A DNA stretch of 64,000 bases, taken from positions 496,001-560,000 of the forward strand of contig JBLXBZ010000001.1 of the NCBI GenBank assembly GCA_048265185.1, written 5' to 3'. This DNA comes from JBLXBZ01 sp048265185 (lineage in GTDB: Bacteria > Pseudomonadota > Alphaproteobacteria > Rhizobiales > Stappiaceae). Made by a program: the position numbers and the translations under genes. Below the pieces are notes generated by a model, which had not been told where the DNA came from, did no database searches, and saw only the letters and a program-made list of their open reading frames with translations. Of the stretch, positions 24,434 to 33,699 are shown piece after piece (within the stretch, counting starts at the first letter, position 1; the number at the start of each line of letters is the position of its first letter).

Positions 24434-26699
24434 CGCTCAATACCACCTTCTCGTCGACCAAACCGACACTTGTGTTTTTGTTTTTGATTAATCCTGCGTT
24501 TGATGCATTCAGTGTTAGTCTAACCATAGCTCCATGGCCTCCATGAGCAACGGACGGCGCGTCGAGAAGCTCAATTTCCCCACCATGATCTTCAAGAATC
24601 TTGCGCACGATCGCCAATCCCAACCCTGTTCCCTTGTCTCGCGTCGTCATATATGGCTCCAGAAGCCGCTGCCGGTTCTCGCTCGGCAAGCCGACGCCAT
24701 TATCGGTAACCTCGATGACTTGCCGGTTGTTTTCTGTGCGCAACGTCACGTTAATGCGCCCTTTCCAGTCCACCTCGCCGTCAACGGCGTCAATCGCCTC
24801 CGCAGCGTTTTTGATCACATTTGTCAAAGCCTGCCCGAACAAACGTGAATCAAACATCGCATTGGCCGGTTCCGAGGGAACATGGGTTTCAATCTCAATT
24901 TCGGGATGGCCGACGCTTTGCAAAAACGCGGCCTCACGCACGGTGTTTCTCAAGTCATTATCCCGCATGGCCGGTTTAGGCATACGAGCGAACGAGGAAA
25001 ACTCGTCCACCATCCGACCGATATCGCCCACTTGGCGAATAATTGTGTCGACACATTGGTCAAACACCTCCCGATCGTCTCCTATTTTCTTCCCGTAGCG
25101 GCGACGAATTCTCTCAGCCGACAGTTGAATTGGCGTCAGCGGGTTCTTAATTTCATGCGCGATCCGGCGCGCCACGTCGGCCCAGGCGGACGTTCTTTGC
25201 GCTGACACCAGATCGGTGATGTCATCTAACGTCACCACATAGCCATGTTCACGTCTTGTGGAATGTTCGGAAGTCACGCGTACGGTCACAGTTCGCTCGC
25301 GGCCATCGCGCACAAGCGATATTTGCTCCTCGCGCAATTTTCGCTCCCCTCCCGCCGCTACAGGTCCAAGCAGTCCCGCCAGTTCAGGAACCACTTCCTC
25401 AAGACGCCGATCAACAAGATCCTCTCCGTCAGGATCAATCAGGGTGCGGGCCGACGTATTCGCCAAAGTGATCATTCCAGTGTCATCAACGCCGATCACG
25501 CCAGCCGTAACGCCAGCGAGAACCGCCTCGGTGAAACGACGGCGACGGTCATTTTGATCGTTAGCCGCGAGCAACGCGTCACGTTGGGAACGCAATTGCG
25601 ACGTCATGTTATTGAATGTGTTGGCCAGATTTATTAGATCGCCAGCAGATTTATCCGTGGAGACCTCAACATAATAATTCCCCTTGGAAACCTGATCAGC
25701 GGCGCTGATCAAGCGGCGTATCGGCGCCACCAGACGGTTCGCGAATCCAAATCCAAGCCAAATGGAGGATAGCAGCAACACCAGCGCAACACCCGTGTAA
25801 ATCAAGGCGAAGGCGATTTGCACGCCGAAACGGCTTTGCTCCATCTCTGAATATTGACGCGTTCCCTCCTCCGACAAGCGCATATAATCAACCACGCGCT
25901 TGTCCATGGCCCGCGTCACGTAAAGGTAGAGATCATCATAGGCGGAAAGTTTGATCACCCCGCCAACAAGGTTGGATATTCCCGGCGCGATCAGCACCGG
26001 CTCTCCGCTTTGCGCCTGAGAGAAGGCTTCAGGCGGCGGCATCAACACATGAGATTCCGGGTCCAGCTCCACTCTAGTCAAGACGGTTCCGTCCGCGCGC
26101 ATTATGAACGCCGCAAGCAACGCGCGAAGCGACGTTTGCGATTGAAAAAATCGATCAAAGCGCGTCGGCTCGAAATCATAGACGGCCTTGGCCCGGTCCA
26201 CGTCGTTGCTCATGGCGATCAAATCGCCGCGCAAAACCCGCGCATGCTCCTGCAAATAAGCCTGAGCCACCACCATTGAGTTGTCGACGATCTTCCTGGT
26301 GCGCTCTTCAAACCAACGGTCAAGCCCCCGATCCAGGGTGATCATCGCCACAACCGCCACCAGAATGGCGGGAACAGCGGCCATAAGACTGAACAACGTA
26401 ACGAAACGCACGTGCAGACGCGCCGCCGCGCGCCCTTTACGTCGCGCCACTACAAGCGACTTCACCTCAAGGAAAATCGCCACCAGCAGAACGGCGACCA
26501 AAATGCCGTTAATTCCCATGGCGGTAAGGACTACGTCGCGCGAAGGCTCGATAGGCGTAATTCCCATCAAGACCAGGAACGTGAGAAAAATCGTAATCAG
26601 AGCGATAACGACAATCACAAGCCCCGCACGACGTATCGGCCTGTTTTTCTTGGCGACGTCGGACAGGTTGGATTGAAGGTCAGGGCGTTCAGTCAGCAC
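24423..26699 (-). CDS. ntrY: Sensor histidine kinase NtrY
   Basis: A membrane sensor kinase of 758 residues. Transmembrane segments are near residues 24-50, 56-78, 96-122 and 294-318, enclosing a periplasmic domain of about 170 residues. A HAMP linker (about 319-372), a PAS domain (about 385-495), the dimerisation domain with phospho-accepting His515 in RRIAHEIKNPLTPIQ and an ATPase domain ending in DKGTGLGLAIVRKI follow. The start is GTG. It phosphorylates NtrX, encoded directly downstream with overlap. The ligand is unknown. A 220-base gap separates it from ntrC, so it probably has its own promoter. Confidence 0.94.
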   Translation of the reverse strand: MLTERPDLQSNLSDVAKKNRPIRRAGLVIVVIALITIFLTFLVLMGITPIEPSRDVVLTAMGINGILVAVLLVAIFLEVKSLVVARRKGRAAARLHVRFVTLFSLMAAVPAILVAVVAMITLDRGLDRWFEERTRKIVDNSMVVAQAYLQEHARVLRGDLIAMSNDVDRAKAVYDFEPTRFDRFFQSQTSLRALLAAFIMRADGTVLTRVELDPESHVLMPPPEAFSQAQSGEPVLIAPGISNLVGGVIKLSAYDDLYLYVTRAMDKRVVDYMRLSEEGTRQYSEMEQSRFGVQIAFALIYTGVALVLLLSSIWLGFGFANRLVAPIRRLISAADQVSKGNYYVEVSTDKSAGDLINLANTFNNMTSQLRSQRDALLAANDQNDRRRRFTEAVLAGVTAGVIGVDDTGMITLANTSARTLIDPDGEDLVDRRLEEVVPELAGLLGPVAAGGERKLREEQISLVRDGRERTVTVRVTSEHSTRREHGYVVTLDDITDLVSAQRTSAWADVARRIAHEIKNPLTPIQLSAERIRRRYGKKIGDDREVFDQCVDTIIRQVGDIGRMVDEFSSFARMPKPAMRDNDLRNTVREAAFLQSVGHPEIEIETHVPSEPANAMFDSRLFGQALTNVIKNAAEAIDAVDGEVDWKGRINVTLRTENNRQVIEVTDNGVGLPSENRQRLLEPYMTTRDKGTGLGLAIVRKILEDHGGEIELLDAPSVAHGGHGAMVRLTLNASNAGLIKNKNTSVGLVDEKVVLSDGA

Positions 26700-26919
26700 G
26701 GCAAACAGGTCCAGCTCTTGATTCGTTCACCACCAAGATTATCATCATTGTGAGAAAACAGAGGCAGAGTTACCACAGTTTGTTGCCAAAATGCTACATA
26801 GACCTCGCGGCGAACGACGAACCGGGCGTCAAACGTTCGCGCCTCCCCCGTCGTCACCCGATAATATCAATGGTTTCATAATCTTATTACTAATGAATAT
26901 ATATCGTATTTCAACGCCT

Positions 26920-28356
26920 TCAATGGGTGGATCGGATAACTGGAATCTCTAAGTCTCTAATTTTTTTTCGCAATGTGTTGCGGTTAACGCCCAATAGCTC
27001 CGCCGCCTTGATTTGATTCCCGCGAGACGCGGCCAGCGCGGCGCTGATAAGCGGATACTCCACTTCGCGCAGAATACGATGATATAATCCCGGAGGCGGA
27101 AGGTCGTCGCCGAAGCTGTTAAAATATCCGTTGAGATACCGCTCAACCGAACCGCCAAGATTAATGTCCGCCGGCTCTTCATCCATGATCGCGTTGGCGG
27201 GTTGCGACAACTCCTGTTCGACGAGAGAGTCTGAAATCACGTCCTGAGGATAAAGCGCCAGTAGTCGGCGAACCAAATTTTCAAGCTCGCGCACGTTTCC
27301 CGGCCAACGGTACCGGCGCAAGCGATCAAGAGCGGCCTGTTCGATGCGCTTGGCCGGCAACCCTTCCTGCTCCGCAAGCGTAAAGAAATGACGCACTAAA
27401 TCCGGGATGTCTTCTCCACGTTCGCGAAGCGGCGGCAGGCGCAGGGGCACCACGTTCAGCCGGTAGTAAAGATCTTCGCGGAACAATCCCTGCTGGATCA
27501 ATTGCCGCAAGTCCTTATTGGTGGCGGAGACGATGCGCACGTCCGTCTTAATGGGAACGCGTCCGCCGACAGTGGTGTATTCTCCCTGCTGCAACACGCG
27601 CAGCAGGCGGGTTTGCGCCTCCATTGGCATATCGCCAATTTCATCCAGAAAGAGGGTTCCCCCATCCGCTTGTTCGAACCGGCCGGAAGAGCGTGTCACC
27701 GCGCCGGTGAAGGCGCCCTTTTCATGCCCAAACAGCTCCGCCTCGATCAATTCGCGCGGAATTGCCGCCATATTGATGGCGACGAACGGACCATTGCGGC
27801 GCTTGCCATAATCATGAAGCGCGCGGGCCACCAGCTCCTTGCCCGTGCCGGACTCGCCGTTGATCATCACCGTTAAGTCCGTTTGCATCAAACGAGCCAA
27901 TATGCGGTAAATTTCCTGCATCGCCGACGAGCGGCCAACCAAGGGAATATTCTCAGCCGGCTTTTTCTCAACGTCAGCCATTTTATTTTTGGGGTCGGAC
28001 AACGCCCTGCCAACAATGGAGATCAGCTCTTTCAGATCGAAAGGCTTGGGAAGATATTCATAAGCCCCCTTCTCAGAAGCCCTGATCGCGGTCATGAAGG
28101 TGTTTTGCGCGCTCATGACGACCACGGGCAGTTCCGGTCTCAGTTTCTTGATTTTCGGCAGGACGTCAAAAGCGCTTTCATCCGGCATGACCACGTCGGT
28201 GATCACGAGATCCCCATCGCCGGAACTAACCCAGCGCCAAAGGGTCGCGGCGTTAGACGTCAATCGAACCGTGTATCCAGCGCGTGACAGCGCCTGATTC
28301 AATACGGTGCGAATAGCTGCGTCGTCATCTGCGACAAGTATTGTCCCGGTTGCCAT
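26920..28356 (-). CDS. ntrC: Nitrogen regulation response regulator NtrC
   Basis: A sigma-54 activator for nitrogen-limitation genes. The receiver has the phosphoacceptor Asp54, the AAA+ domain has Walker A GESGTGKE at 167-174 and an intact GAFTGA loop at 214-219, and the C-terminus has a Fis-type DNA-binding helix-turn-helix (NQIKAAELLGVNRNTLRKK). Length is 478 residues. It is encoded three bases after ntrB, forming the dusB-ntrB-ntrC unit typical of alphaproteobacteria. The intact GAFTGA contrasts with the neighbouring NtrX. NtrB phosphorylates it when nitrogen is scarce. Confidence 0.96.
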   Translation of the reverse strand: MATGTILVADDDAAIRTVLNQALSRAGYTVRLTSNAATLWRWVSSGDGDLVITDVVMPDESAFDVLPKIKKLRPELPVVVMSAQNTFMTAIRASEKGAYEYLPKPFDLKELISIVGRALSDPKNKMADVEKKPAENIPLVGRSSAMQEIYRILARLMQTDLTVMINGESGTGKELVARALHDYGKRRNGPFVAINMAAIPRELIEAELFGHEKGAFTGAVTRSSGRFEQADGGTLFLDEIGDMPMEAQTRLLRVLQQGEYTTVGGRVPIKTDVRIVSATNKDLRQLIQQGLFREDLYYRLNVVPLRLPPLRERGEDIPDLVRHFFTLAEQEGLPAKRIEQAALDRLRRYRWPGNVRELENLVRRLLALYPQDVISDSLVEQELSQPANAIMDEEPADINLGGSVERYLNGYFNSFGDDLPPPGLYHRILREVEYPLISAALAASRGNQIKAAELLGVNRNTLRKKIRDLEIPVIRSTH

Positions 28357-28359
28357 GTT

Positions 28360-29505
28360 TCAGTCAGTTCCTTTTGTGGAAAGAATGTCGTTTTCCATAA
28401 ACGCCGGCATCAAGATGCGAAAAGACGTTTGCCCCGGCGTGGAGTCGCATTCGATAACCCCGCCATGCGCCCCGATGATTTTCGCCACCAAGGCCAGACC
28501 AAGCCCTGACCCATTTATTTTGGTCGTGATGAAGGGATCGAACAAATGCGGCAGCAGGTCTCCGGGAACGCCGGGGCCATTGTCCTTGACGCAAAACTCA
28601 AGCGGAAGACTGACTTTCTCCCCTCCGCCAGGAACCGAAAGGCGAATGCCGGGACGGTAAGCCGTCGCCAAAGTGATATGAGCGTCGGCAACGTCATGCA
28701 GAGCTTCGCATGCGTTCTTGATTAAATTCAGAAATACCTGCACGAGCTGGTCCCTGTTTCCCAAAACGCGCGGCAACGAGGGGTCATACTCTTCATGAAT
28801 GGTGATGTTTCGCGCGAAACCAGATTCCGCCAACCGCTTCACATGATCCAGCACCACGTGAATATTTACAGGCTCGCGTTCAATCGGCCGTTCGTCGGAA
28901 AAAACCTCCATTCGGTCAACCAGTTTCACGATCCGGTCTGTTTCATCCATGATGAGGCGCGCAAGCGGCCGGTCGTCTTCATCAGTTGAAGCCTCCAGTA
29001 ATTGCGCGGCGCCGCGAATGCCGGACAATGGATTCTTGATCTCATGGGCAAGCATGGACGCAAGCCCCGTGACGGTTCTGGCAGCCCCGCGGGAGGTGAG
29101 CTGGCGGTCAATTTTCTCCGCCATCGTGCGTTCCTGAAACATGACGACAATGGTTCCCGGCGCTTCAGGCAAGGGCGATGCGTTAATATCGACCACGCGT
29201 TCATGACCAATTCGAGGCCCGCCGATGTCCACCTTATATTCGTTCACCGCGCCGCCGCGCTCGCGAATTTGATCTATCAACGCCAGCAAAGGACTGCCGA
29301 AGGGAACGAAATGCGAAATCTGATACCGCCCCATAACCGCGGCGCTAGCTCTGAAGAAGCTTTCAGCCGCCATATTGGCGCCAATAACATAACCTTCCTC
29401 GCCAATGAGGATAATCGGGTGAGGCAATGCGTCCAAAACCCGGCCGCCAGATATGGCTTGAAGATTGCCGCCGCCAGACGCGCCCGGTTCTACGTCAAAG
29501 GTCAT
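28360..29505 (-). CDS. ntrB: Nitrogen regulation sensor kinase NtrB
   Basis: A soluble histidine kinase/phosphatase that, with PII protein, sets the phosphorylation of NtrC. A PAS domain covers about residues 20-130, the dimerisation helix contains His154 in MLAHEIKNPLSGIRGAAQLL, and the ATPase domain has N-box NLIKNACEAL and the G boxes DNGPGVPG and GSGLGLALV. There are no membrane segments. Its start overlaps the dusB stop by four bases and ntrC follows after three bases, so the three genes form one translationally coupled unit. Confidence 0.96.
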   Translation of the reverse strand: MTFDVEPGASGGGNLQAISGGRVLDALPHPIILIGEEGYVIGANMAAESFFRASAAVMGRYQISHFVPFGSPLLALIDQIRERGGAVNEYKVDIGGPRIGHERVVDINASPLPEAPGTIVVMFQERTMAEKIDRQLTSRGAARTVTGLASMLAHEIKNPLSGIRGAAQLLEASTDEDDRPLARLIMDETDRIVKLVDRMEVFSDERPIEREPVNIHVVLDHVKRLAESGFARNITIHEEYDPSLPRVLGNRDQLVQVFLNLIKNACEALHDVADAHITLATAYRPGIRLSVPGGGEKVSLPLEFCVKDNGPGVPGDLLPHLFDPFITTKINGSGLGLALVAKIIGAHGGVIECDSTPGQTSFRILMPAFMENDILSTKGTD

Positions 29506-30494
29506 GCCGCTCTCCCAATATCACTTTGAGAAAACCAGTCATGGATCAACCGGGCCACCGCTTTTTCATCCTGAGACGTCAGCATTTCCCGGCGCGCGCT
29601 TTGGGGGATGTCAAAGCCCGCCTCGTCAATATACCAAGATATATGTTTGCGCGCGGCGCGCAGCCCGACCTCACGGCCATAATGCTCGATAACGGCTTCA
29701 TAATGCCCCGCTACAAGATCGGCCAAATCCGCACCCTTCGGCGCGATCTTTTGAGCCTCCCCGTTAAGCGCCGCTCCGATCAGACCAACAATCCACGGAC
29801 GGCCATAAGCCCCTCGCCCGATCATCACTCCGGCCGCTCCGGAAGTTTCAAGCATTCGCTTCGTATCCTCTATAGAACGACAGTCGCCATTCGCCACCAC
29901 TGGAATGGAGACGGCGTCGCTAACGGCCTTGATCGCCGACCAATCCGCCCGGCCCTTGTAAAATTGACAGCGGGTGCGCCCATGCACCGTCACCAATTGA
30001 ACGCCCGCCGCTTCCGCCCGCCGCGCCAGCTCCGGCGCATTAATCGAGTGATCGTCCCACCCGAGGCGCATTTTCAAGGTGACGGGAACCTGCACGGCCG
30101 ACACCGTGGCTTCAATCAACCGCAGAGCCTGATCAAGATCACGCATGAGCGCCGATCCGGCGTAACCTGTCGTCACGCGTTTGGCCGGACACCCCATATT
30201 GATGTCAATAATGTCGGCGCCGCCAGATTCCGCCATTTTTGCGCCAAGCGCCATCCAGCGCTCTTCACGCCCCGCCAGCTGAACCACATGAGGCGTCACG
30301 CCGCCGCCTTCGGCTCGCAACGTCGTATCGCCAAGGCCCTGGACAAGCTGTTCGCTCGCCACCATTTCAGACACCACAAGACCCGCGCCATAACGCATGG
30401 CTATGCGCCGGAAGGGCAAATCAGTGACCCCGGACATAGGCGCGAGAAACGCACGGTTAGCAAGGGTGACATTTCCAATTCGCAGCTTTTCCAA
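29502..30494 (-). CDS. dusB: tRNA-dihydrouridine synthase DusB
   Basis: A flavoprotein that reduces specific uridines in tRNA to dihydrouridine. The TIM barrel begins LRIGNVTLANRAFLAPMSGVTD; MGCPAKRV contains the catalytic Cys of the family and VHGRTRCQFYKG is also typical. I place the start at TTG 30494 because GAGG lies six bases upstream and the product (330 residues) then starts MEKLRIGN like the family. The frame is open to 30659, but the extra 55 residues have no family counterpart and overlap the promoter region shared with ispDF. Co-occurrence with ntrBC is standard in proteobacteria. Confidence 0.92.
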   Translation of the reverse strand: MEKLRIGNVTLANRAFLAPMSGVTDLPFRRIAMRYGAGLVVSEMVASEQLVQGLGDTTLRAEGGGVTPHVVQLAGREERWMALGAKMAESGGADIIDINMGCPAKRVTTGYAGSALMRDLDQALRLIEATVSAVQVPVTLKMRLGWDDHSINAPELARRAEAAGVQLVTVHGRTRCQFYKGRADWSAIKAVSDAVSIPVVANGDCRSIEDTKRMLETSGAAGVMIGRGAYGRPWIVGLIGAALNGEAQKIAPKGADLADLVAGHYEAVIEHYGREVGLRAARKHISWYIDEAGFDIPQSARREMLTSQDEKAVARLIHDWFSQSDIGRAA

Positions 30495-30682
30495 AACCAA
30501 CCTCAAATCACAAATGCCTATATCGTAGGCAATGCGTTTATTGCTTAATTTGTAGACAAAAACAAGAGAGCAAACCACTTTACGCAAAAATTCTGTTATG
30601 GCTCGCCTCAACCTCAAAGCGCCCCGATCAGGCGTCCATTTAAAACAAGAAACGCTCATTTGATCGATTTAGGACATTTCCA

Positions 30683-31942
30683 GTGCAGTCAAAGTTCAAG
30701 TCCCATTCCGACAATGTTTATGCGAAGCGCGGTCATGGCTCCGACATGCGCACCGCGCTTCTGCTTGTGGCGGCGGGGCGCGGCTCCCGCATCGCCTCCA
30801 CGCAGGATCAAACGCCGAAACAATACCGCCTTATCGGCGGTCGAATGATCCTCTCCAGAACGCTTGACGCCCTGCTTGGCTCGCCAGAGCTTGATTGTAT
30901 ACTTCCAGTCATTCACGCAGATGACACAGACGCCTATGCGCAGGCAACCGCGCATTTGACGGATGATTCAAGAGTGCTTTCTCCAGTTTACGGCGGGAAA
31001 ACACGACAGGAATCCGTACGTCGCGGCCTGGAGGCTCTGAGGGAGTTTTCCCCGGAACTTGTCCTCATCCACGACGGCGCGCGCCCATTTGTTTCACATG
31101 CGACCATATCAGATACAATCAAGAAATTGCGCGGGGGCGCCCGCGCGGTTGTCGCCTGCCTCCCTGTCACCGACACCTTGAAGCGCGGCGACGACGACGA
31201 CCGTATTTTGGGAACGGTTGACAGAAAGAACCTTTGGGCCGCTCAAACGCCTCAAGGGTTTGACTACGCAGAAATTCTTGCCGCTCACAATGCCGCGCGC
31301 GCCGCCGGCATGGATAATTTCACCGACGACGGAGCATTGGCGGAATGGCGCAAAATAGACGTGACGCGCTCCGCCGGCGACCCTGAAAATGTCAAAATCA
31401 CAACAATGGCGGACATACGTCTGGCCAACCAAAGGCTCCACATGGAAAACAAACCAACGTTAAACGATATCCGGGTTGGAAACGGTTACGACGTACATGC
31501 GTTTGAAGCCGGCGGGCCAATCATCCTCGGCGGCGTTGAAATCGACCATGAACGCAAGCTCAAGGGTCACTCGGACGCCGACGTAGTATTACATGCGCTG
31601 ACCGACGCCATTCTCGGAGCTCTGGCCGCAGGCGACATCGGCAGTCATTTCCCCCCCAGCGATGCAAAATGGAAAGGCGCGGCGTCTGATCAGTTCCTCA
31701 AACACGCTGTTGATCTGGTGAAAGCTCGCGACGGCGTCATTGCGCATCTGGACGCCACGGTTGTTTGCGAAGCGCCTAAAATCGGCCCGCACCGCGACGC
31801 CATGCGCGCGCGAATCGCTGAAATTTGCGCGCTGGAGTTGGGGCGGGTCTCCGTCAAAGCGACGACCTCCGAACGCCTTGGGTTCACCGGACGCAAGGAG
31901 GGAATCGCGGCGCTGGCGACGGCGACGATTCGCCTTCCCTGA
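30683..31942 (+). CDS. ispDF: Bifunctional IspD/IspF enzyme of the MEP isoprenoid pathway
   Basis: A fusion of 2-C-methyl-D-erythritol 4-phosphate cytidylyltransferase (IspD, about residues 22-255) and 2-C-methyl-D-erythritol 2,4-cyclodiphosphate synthase (IspF, about 262-419). IspD shows AAGRGSR with the nucleotide loop and IHDGARPFV. IspF shows GNGYDVHAF, with the zinc-binding DVH, and LKGHSDADVVLHALTDA. The fusion is common in alphaproteobacteria. The GTG start has AGGA eight bases upstream; an ATG at 30746 would begin directly at the IspD domain and is a fair alternative. It is divergent from dusB and convergent with gmk. Confidence 0.94.
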   Translation: MQSKFKSHSDNVYAKRGHGSDMRTALLLVAAGRGSRIASTQDQTPKQYRLIGGRMILSRTLDALLGSPELDCILPVIHADDTDAYAQATAHLTDDSRVLSPVYGGKTRQESVRRGLEALREFSPELVLIHDGARPFVSHATISDTIKKLRGGARAVVACLPVTDTLKRGDDDDRILGTVDRKNLWAAQTPQGFDYAEILAAHNAARAAGMDNFTDDGALAEWRKIDVTRSAGDPENVKITTMADIRLANQRLHMENKPTLNDIRVGNGYDVHAFEAGGPIILGGVEIDHERKLKGHSDADVVLHALTDAILGALAAGDIGSHFPPSDAKWKGAASDQFLKHAVDLVKARDGVIAHLDATVVCEAPKIGPHRDAMRARIAEICALELGRVSVKATTSERLGFTGRKEGIAALATATIRLP

Positions 31943-31965
31943 CGCGATAAGAAAAGACCGGGCTT

Positions 31966-32649
31966 TTACCCTTTCAGTTCGCGTTTGAGGTCTGAAACCA
32001 TGCCCTCAATATGCGGCGCGATGGCGGTTGAGCGGCTTTGTTTCAAACGTTCCGCAACCAAAATTGAACGCGCGGACTCATAAGCCCGCTCTAGTTCGTC
32101 ATTGACGATAATATAATCATATTCGCTCCAATGACGCATTTCTCCAACGGCCGTCTCCAGCCGCTTGAGGATCACCTCTTCGACATCTTCCGCCCGGCCA
32201 TGGAGCCTTGATTTCATTTCGGCGATGGAGGGCGGCAAAATGAAAATTGAAACAACATCTTCACGCGCCTGCTCGTAAAGCTGAAACGTTCCCTGAATGT
32301 CGATATCGAATAATACATCCTTGCCGTTTGAGAGCGCCAACTCGACCGGCGCGCGAGGCGTGCCGTAAAAATTGCCGTGAACTTCAGCCCACTCCAGCAA
32401 CTCGCCGCCGTCGCGCATCTTCGCGAACCCCTCGGAAGTCACGAAATGATAATGCACGCCGTCAATTTCGCTCGGCCGGCGCGGCCGGGTGGTGACCGAC
32501 ACCGACAAATCGATATTCGCGTCCGCGCCAAGCAAGCGTCGCGCGATAGTCGATTTCCCCGCCCCTGACGGCGATGACAGCACAAGCATCAATCCGCGGC
32601 GCTGGGCCTCAACCTCATTTGCGTTCATAGACGTTCCGGTGGTGGTCAT
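31966..32649 (-). CDS. gmk: Guanylate kinase
   Basis: Phosphorylates GMP to GDP with ATP. The P-loop is SSPSGAGKST (residues 25-34), followed by the GMP-binding TTRPRRPSEIDGVHYHFV and the lid region. Length is 227 residues, with about 18 N-terminal residues before the domain. A second ATG at residue 8 is a possible start. It follows yicC by three bases, the same pairing as in many proteobacteria, and probably belongs to the mltG-yicC-gmk unit. Confidence 0.95.
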   Translation of the reverse strand: MTTTGTSMNANEVEAQRRGLMLVLSSPSGAGKSTIARRLLGADANIDLSVSVTTRPRRPSEIDGVHYHFVTSEGFAKMRDGGELLEWAEVHGNFYGTPRAPVELALSNGKDVLFDIDIQGTFQLYEQAREDVVSIFILPPSIAEMKSRLHGRAEDVEEVILKRLETAVGEMRHWSEYDYIIVNDELERAYESARSILVAERLKQSRSTAIAPHIEGMVSDLKRELKG

Positions 32650-32652
32650 GTC

Positions 32653-33552
32653 TCACTCCAGGTTCTGGACCTGCTCCCGCATCTGATCGATCAAGGTCTT
32701 GAGCTCCAAACCAATCGTCGTTAACTCGCTAGCGTTTGACTTGGAGCACAGGGTGTTGGCTTCACGATTAAATTCCTGCGCCAAAAAATCGAGGCGCCGG
32801 CCCACCGGTCCGCCGGTCGTCAACAGCGCCCGGGCCGCCTCCACATGGGCCGCCAAACGGTCCAGCTCCTCCCGGATATCGGCTTTCGTAGCCAGAATGG
32901 CCGCTTCCTGATGAAGCCTGTCCGGATCTAACCCATCCGCATTGTCCATAAGCAAGGCGACTTGTCGCCTCAGCTTTTCGCGAATTGCGGCGATGCTGCT
33001 GCTCGGTAAATTTTCCGCTATCTGTATATTTTTTTCAATCGCGTTTAATTGTTCGCTCAAGAGGGCTTCAAGCGCCGCTCCCTCGCTCAAACGCATCTCG
33101 ATCAAACCCGACAGCGCCGAATTAAAACTCTCTTTCAATGCCTCATATAGCGCCTCGCGCTCAAGCTCATTTTCTTCCGGCTCTTTTAGCTCCAAAACGC
33201 CTTTATACGCCAAAACGCCATCAAGGGTTGGAGGCGCGGCGTCCGGTAAACGCCGATGAATCACCTGCATCGCGCTCAAAACAGCTTCCAGCGCAGGTTC
33301 GTTGATTTGTAAAAAAGCCTCGCGAGCGCCGCGTTGAAAACTCAGGCCAATCGTGACGTTGCCCCGCTTCAGCTTCGCGCCGGCCTGCTCGCGAATATAT
33401 TGCTCCAGAGCCTCCATGCCCGCTGGCAACCGAACGCGCACGTCAAGTCCCTTGCCATTGACCGAACGTAACTCCCATGTCCAATTGACGGGGTTCTGAC
33501 GCTCCTCGGCGCCGTCAATACGGGAAAATCCAGTCATGCTGGCGAGGGCCAT
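32653..33552 (-). CDS. yicC: YicC-family protein, putative endoribonuclease
   Basis: A conserved protein of 299 residues that begins MALASMTGFSR and contains ELRSVNGKGLDVRVRLP near the N-terminus and REANTLCSKSNASELT near the C-terminus, both YicC/YloC family signatures. E. coli YicC has been described as an RNase; the role here is inferred from family. The ATG at 33552 has GGAG eight bases upstream; the frame extends 39 bases further without family similarity. The middle is strongly helical and charged. It lies between mltG and gmk. Confidence 0.9.
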   Translation of the reverse strand: MALASMTGFSRIDGAEERQNPVNWTWELRSVNGKGLDVRVRLPAGMEALEQYIREQAGAKLKRGNVTIGLSFQRGAREAFLQINEPALEAVLSAMQVIHRRLPDAAPPTLDGVLAYKGVLELKEPEENELEREALYEALKESFNSALSGLIEMRLSEGAALEALLSEQLNAIEKNIQIAENLPSSSIAAIREKLRRQVALLMDNADGLDPDRLHQEAAILATKADIREELDRLAAHVEAARALLTTGGPVGRRLDFLAQEFNREANTLCSKSNASELTTIGLELKTLIDQMREQVQNLE

Positions 33553-33645
33553 ATTCGTTCTCCGATCTGAAACTCTTTTGGGACAAGTCAAAAGATTGCA
33601 GGTAAGCGCGCGTAATAGCGGCCATCTCGAACACGAAATCCCCCC

Positions 33646-33696
33646 AGCACGGCGCCGCGCCCGCTAGCAAAACGCCGTGCCCATTAGCACGGCGCC
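33646..33696 (-). terminator. Alternative hairpins sharing one arm, downstream of mltG
   Basis: An 11-base sequence, AGCACGGCGCC, occurs twice (33646-33656 and 33686-33696), and between them CGCCGTGC (33673-33680) can pair with either copy. Only one of the two stems can form at a time. The element starts four bases after the mltG stop and lies upstream of yicC, so it may attenuate read-through. Confidence 0.45.
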
Positions 33697-33699
33697 ATG

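Noticed and set aside
29427..30548. Plus-strand open frame of 373 codons opposite dusB
   Set aside because: It covers dusB on the other strand, which has complete family motifs. The antisense product is rich in Arg, His and Pro with no recognisable domain.
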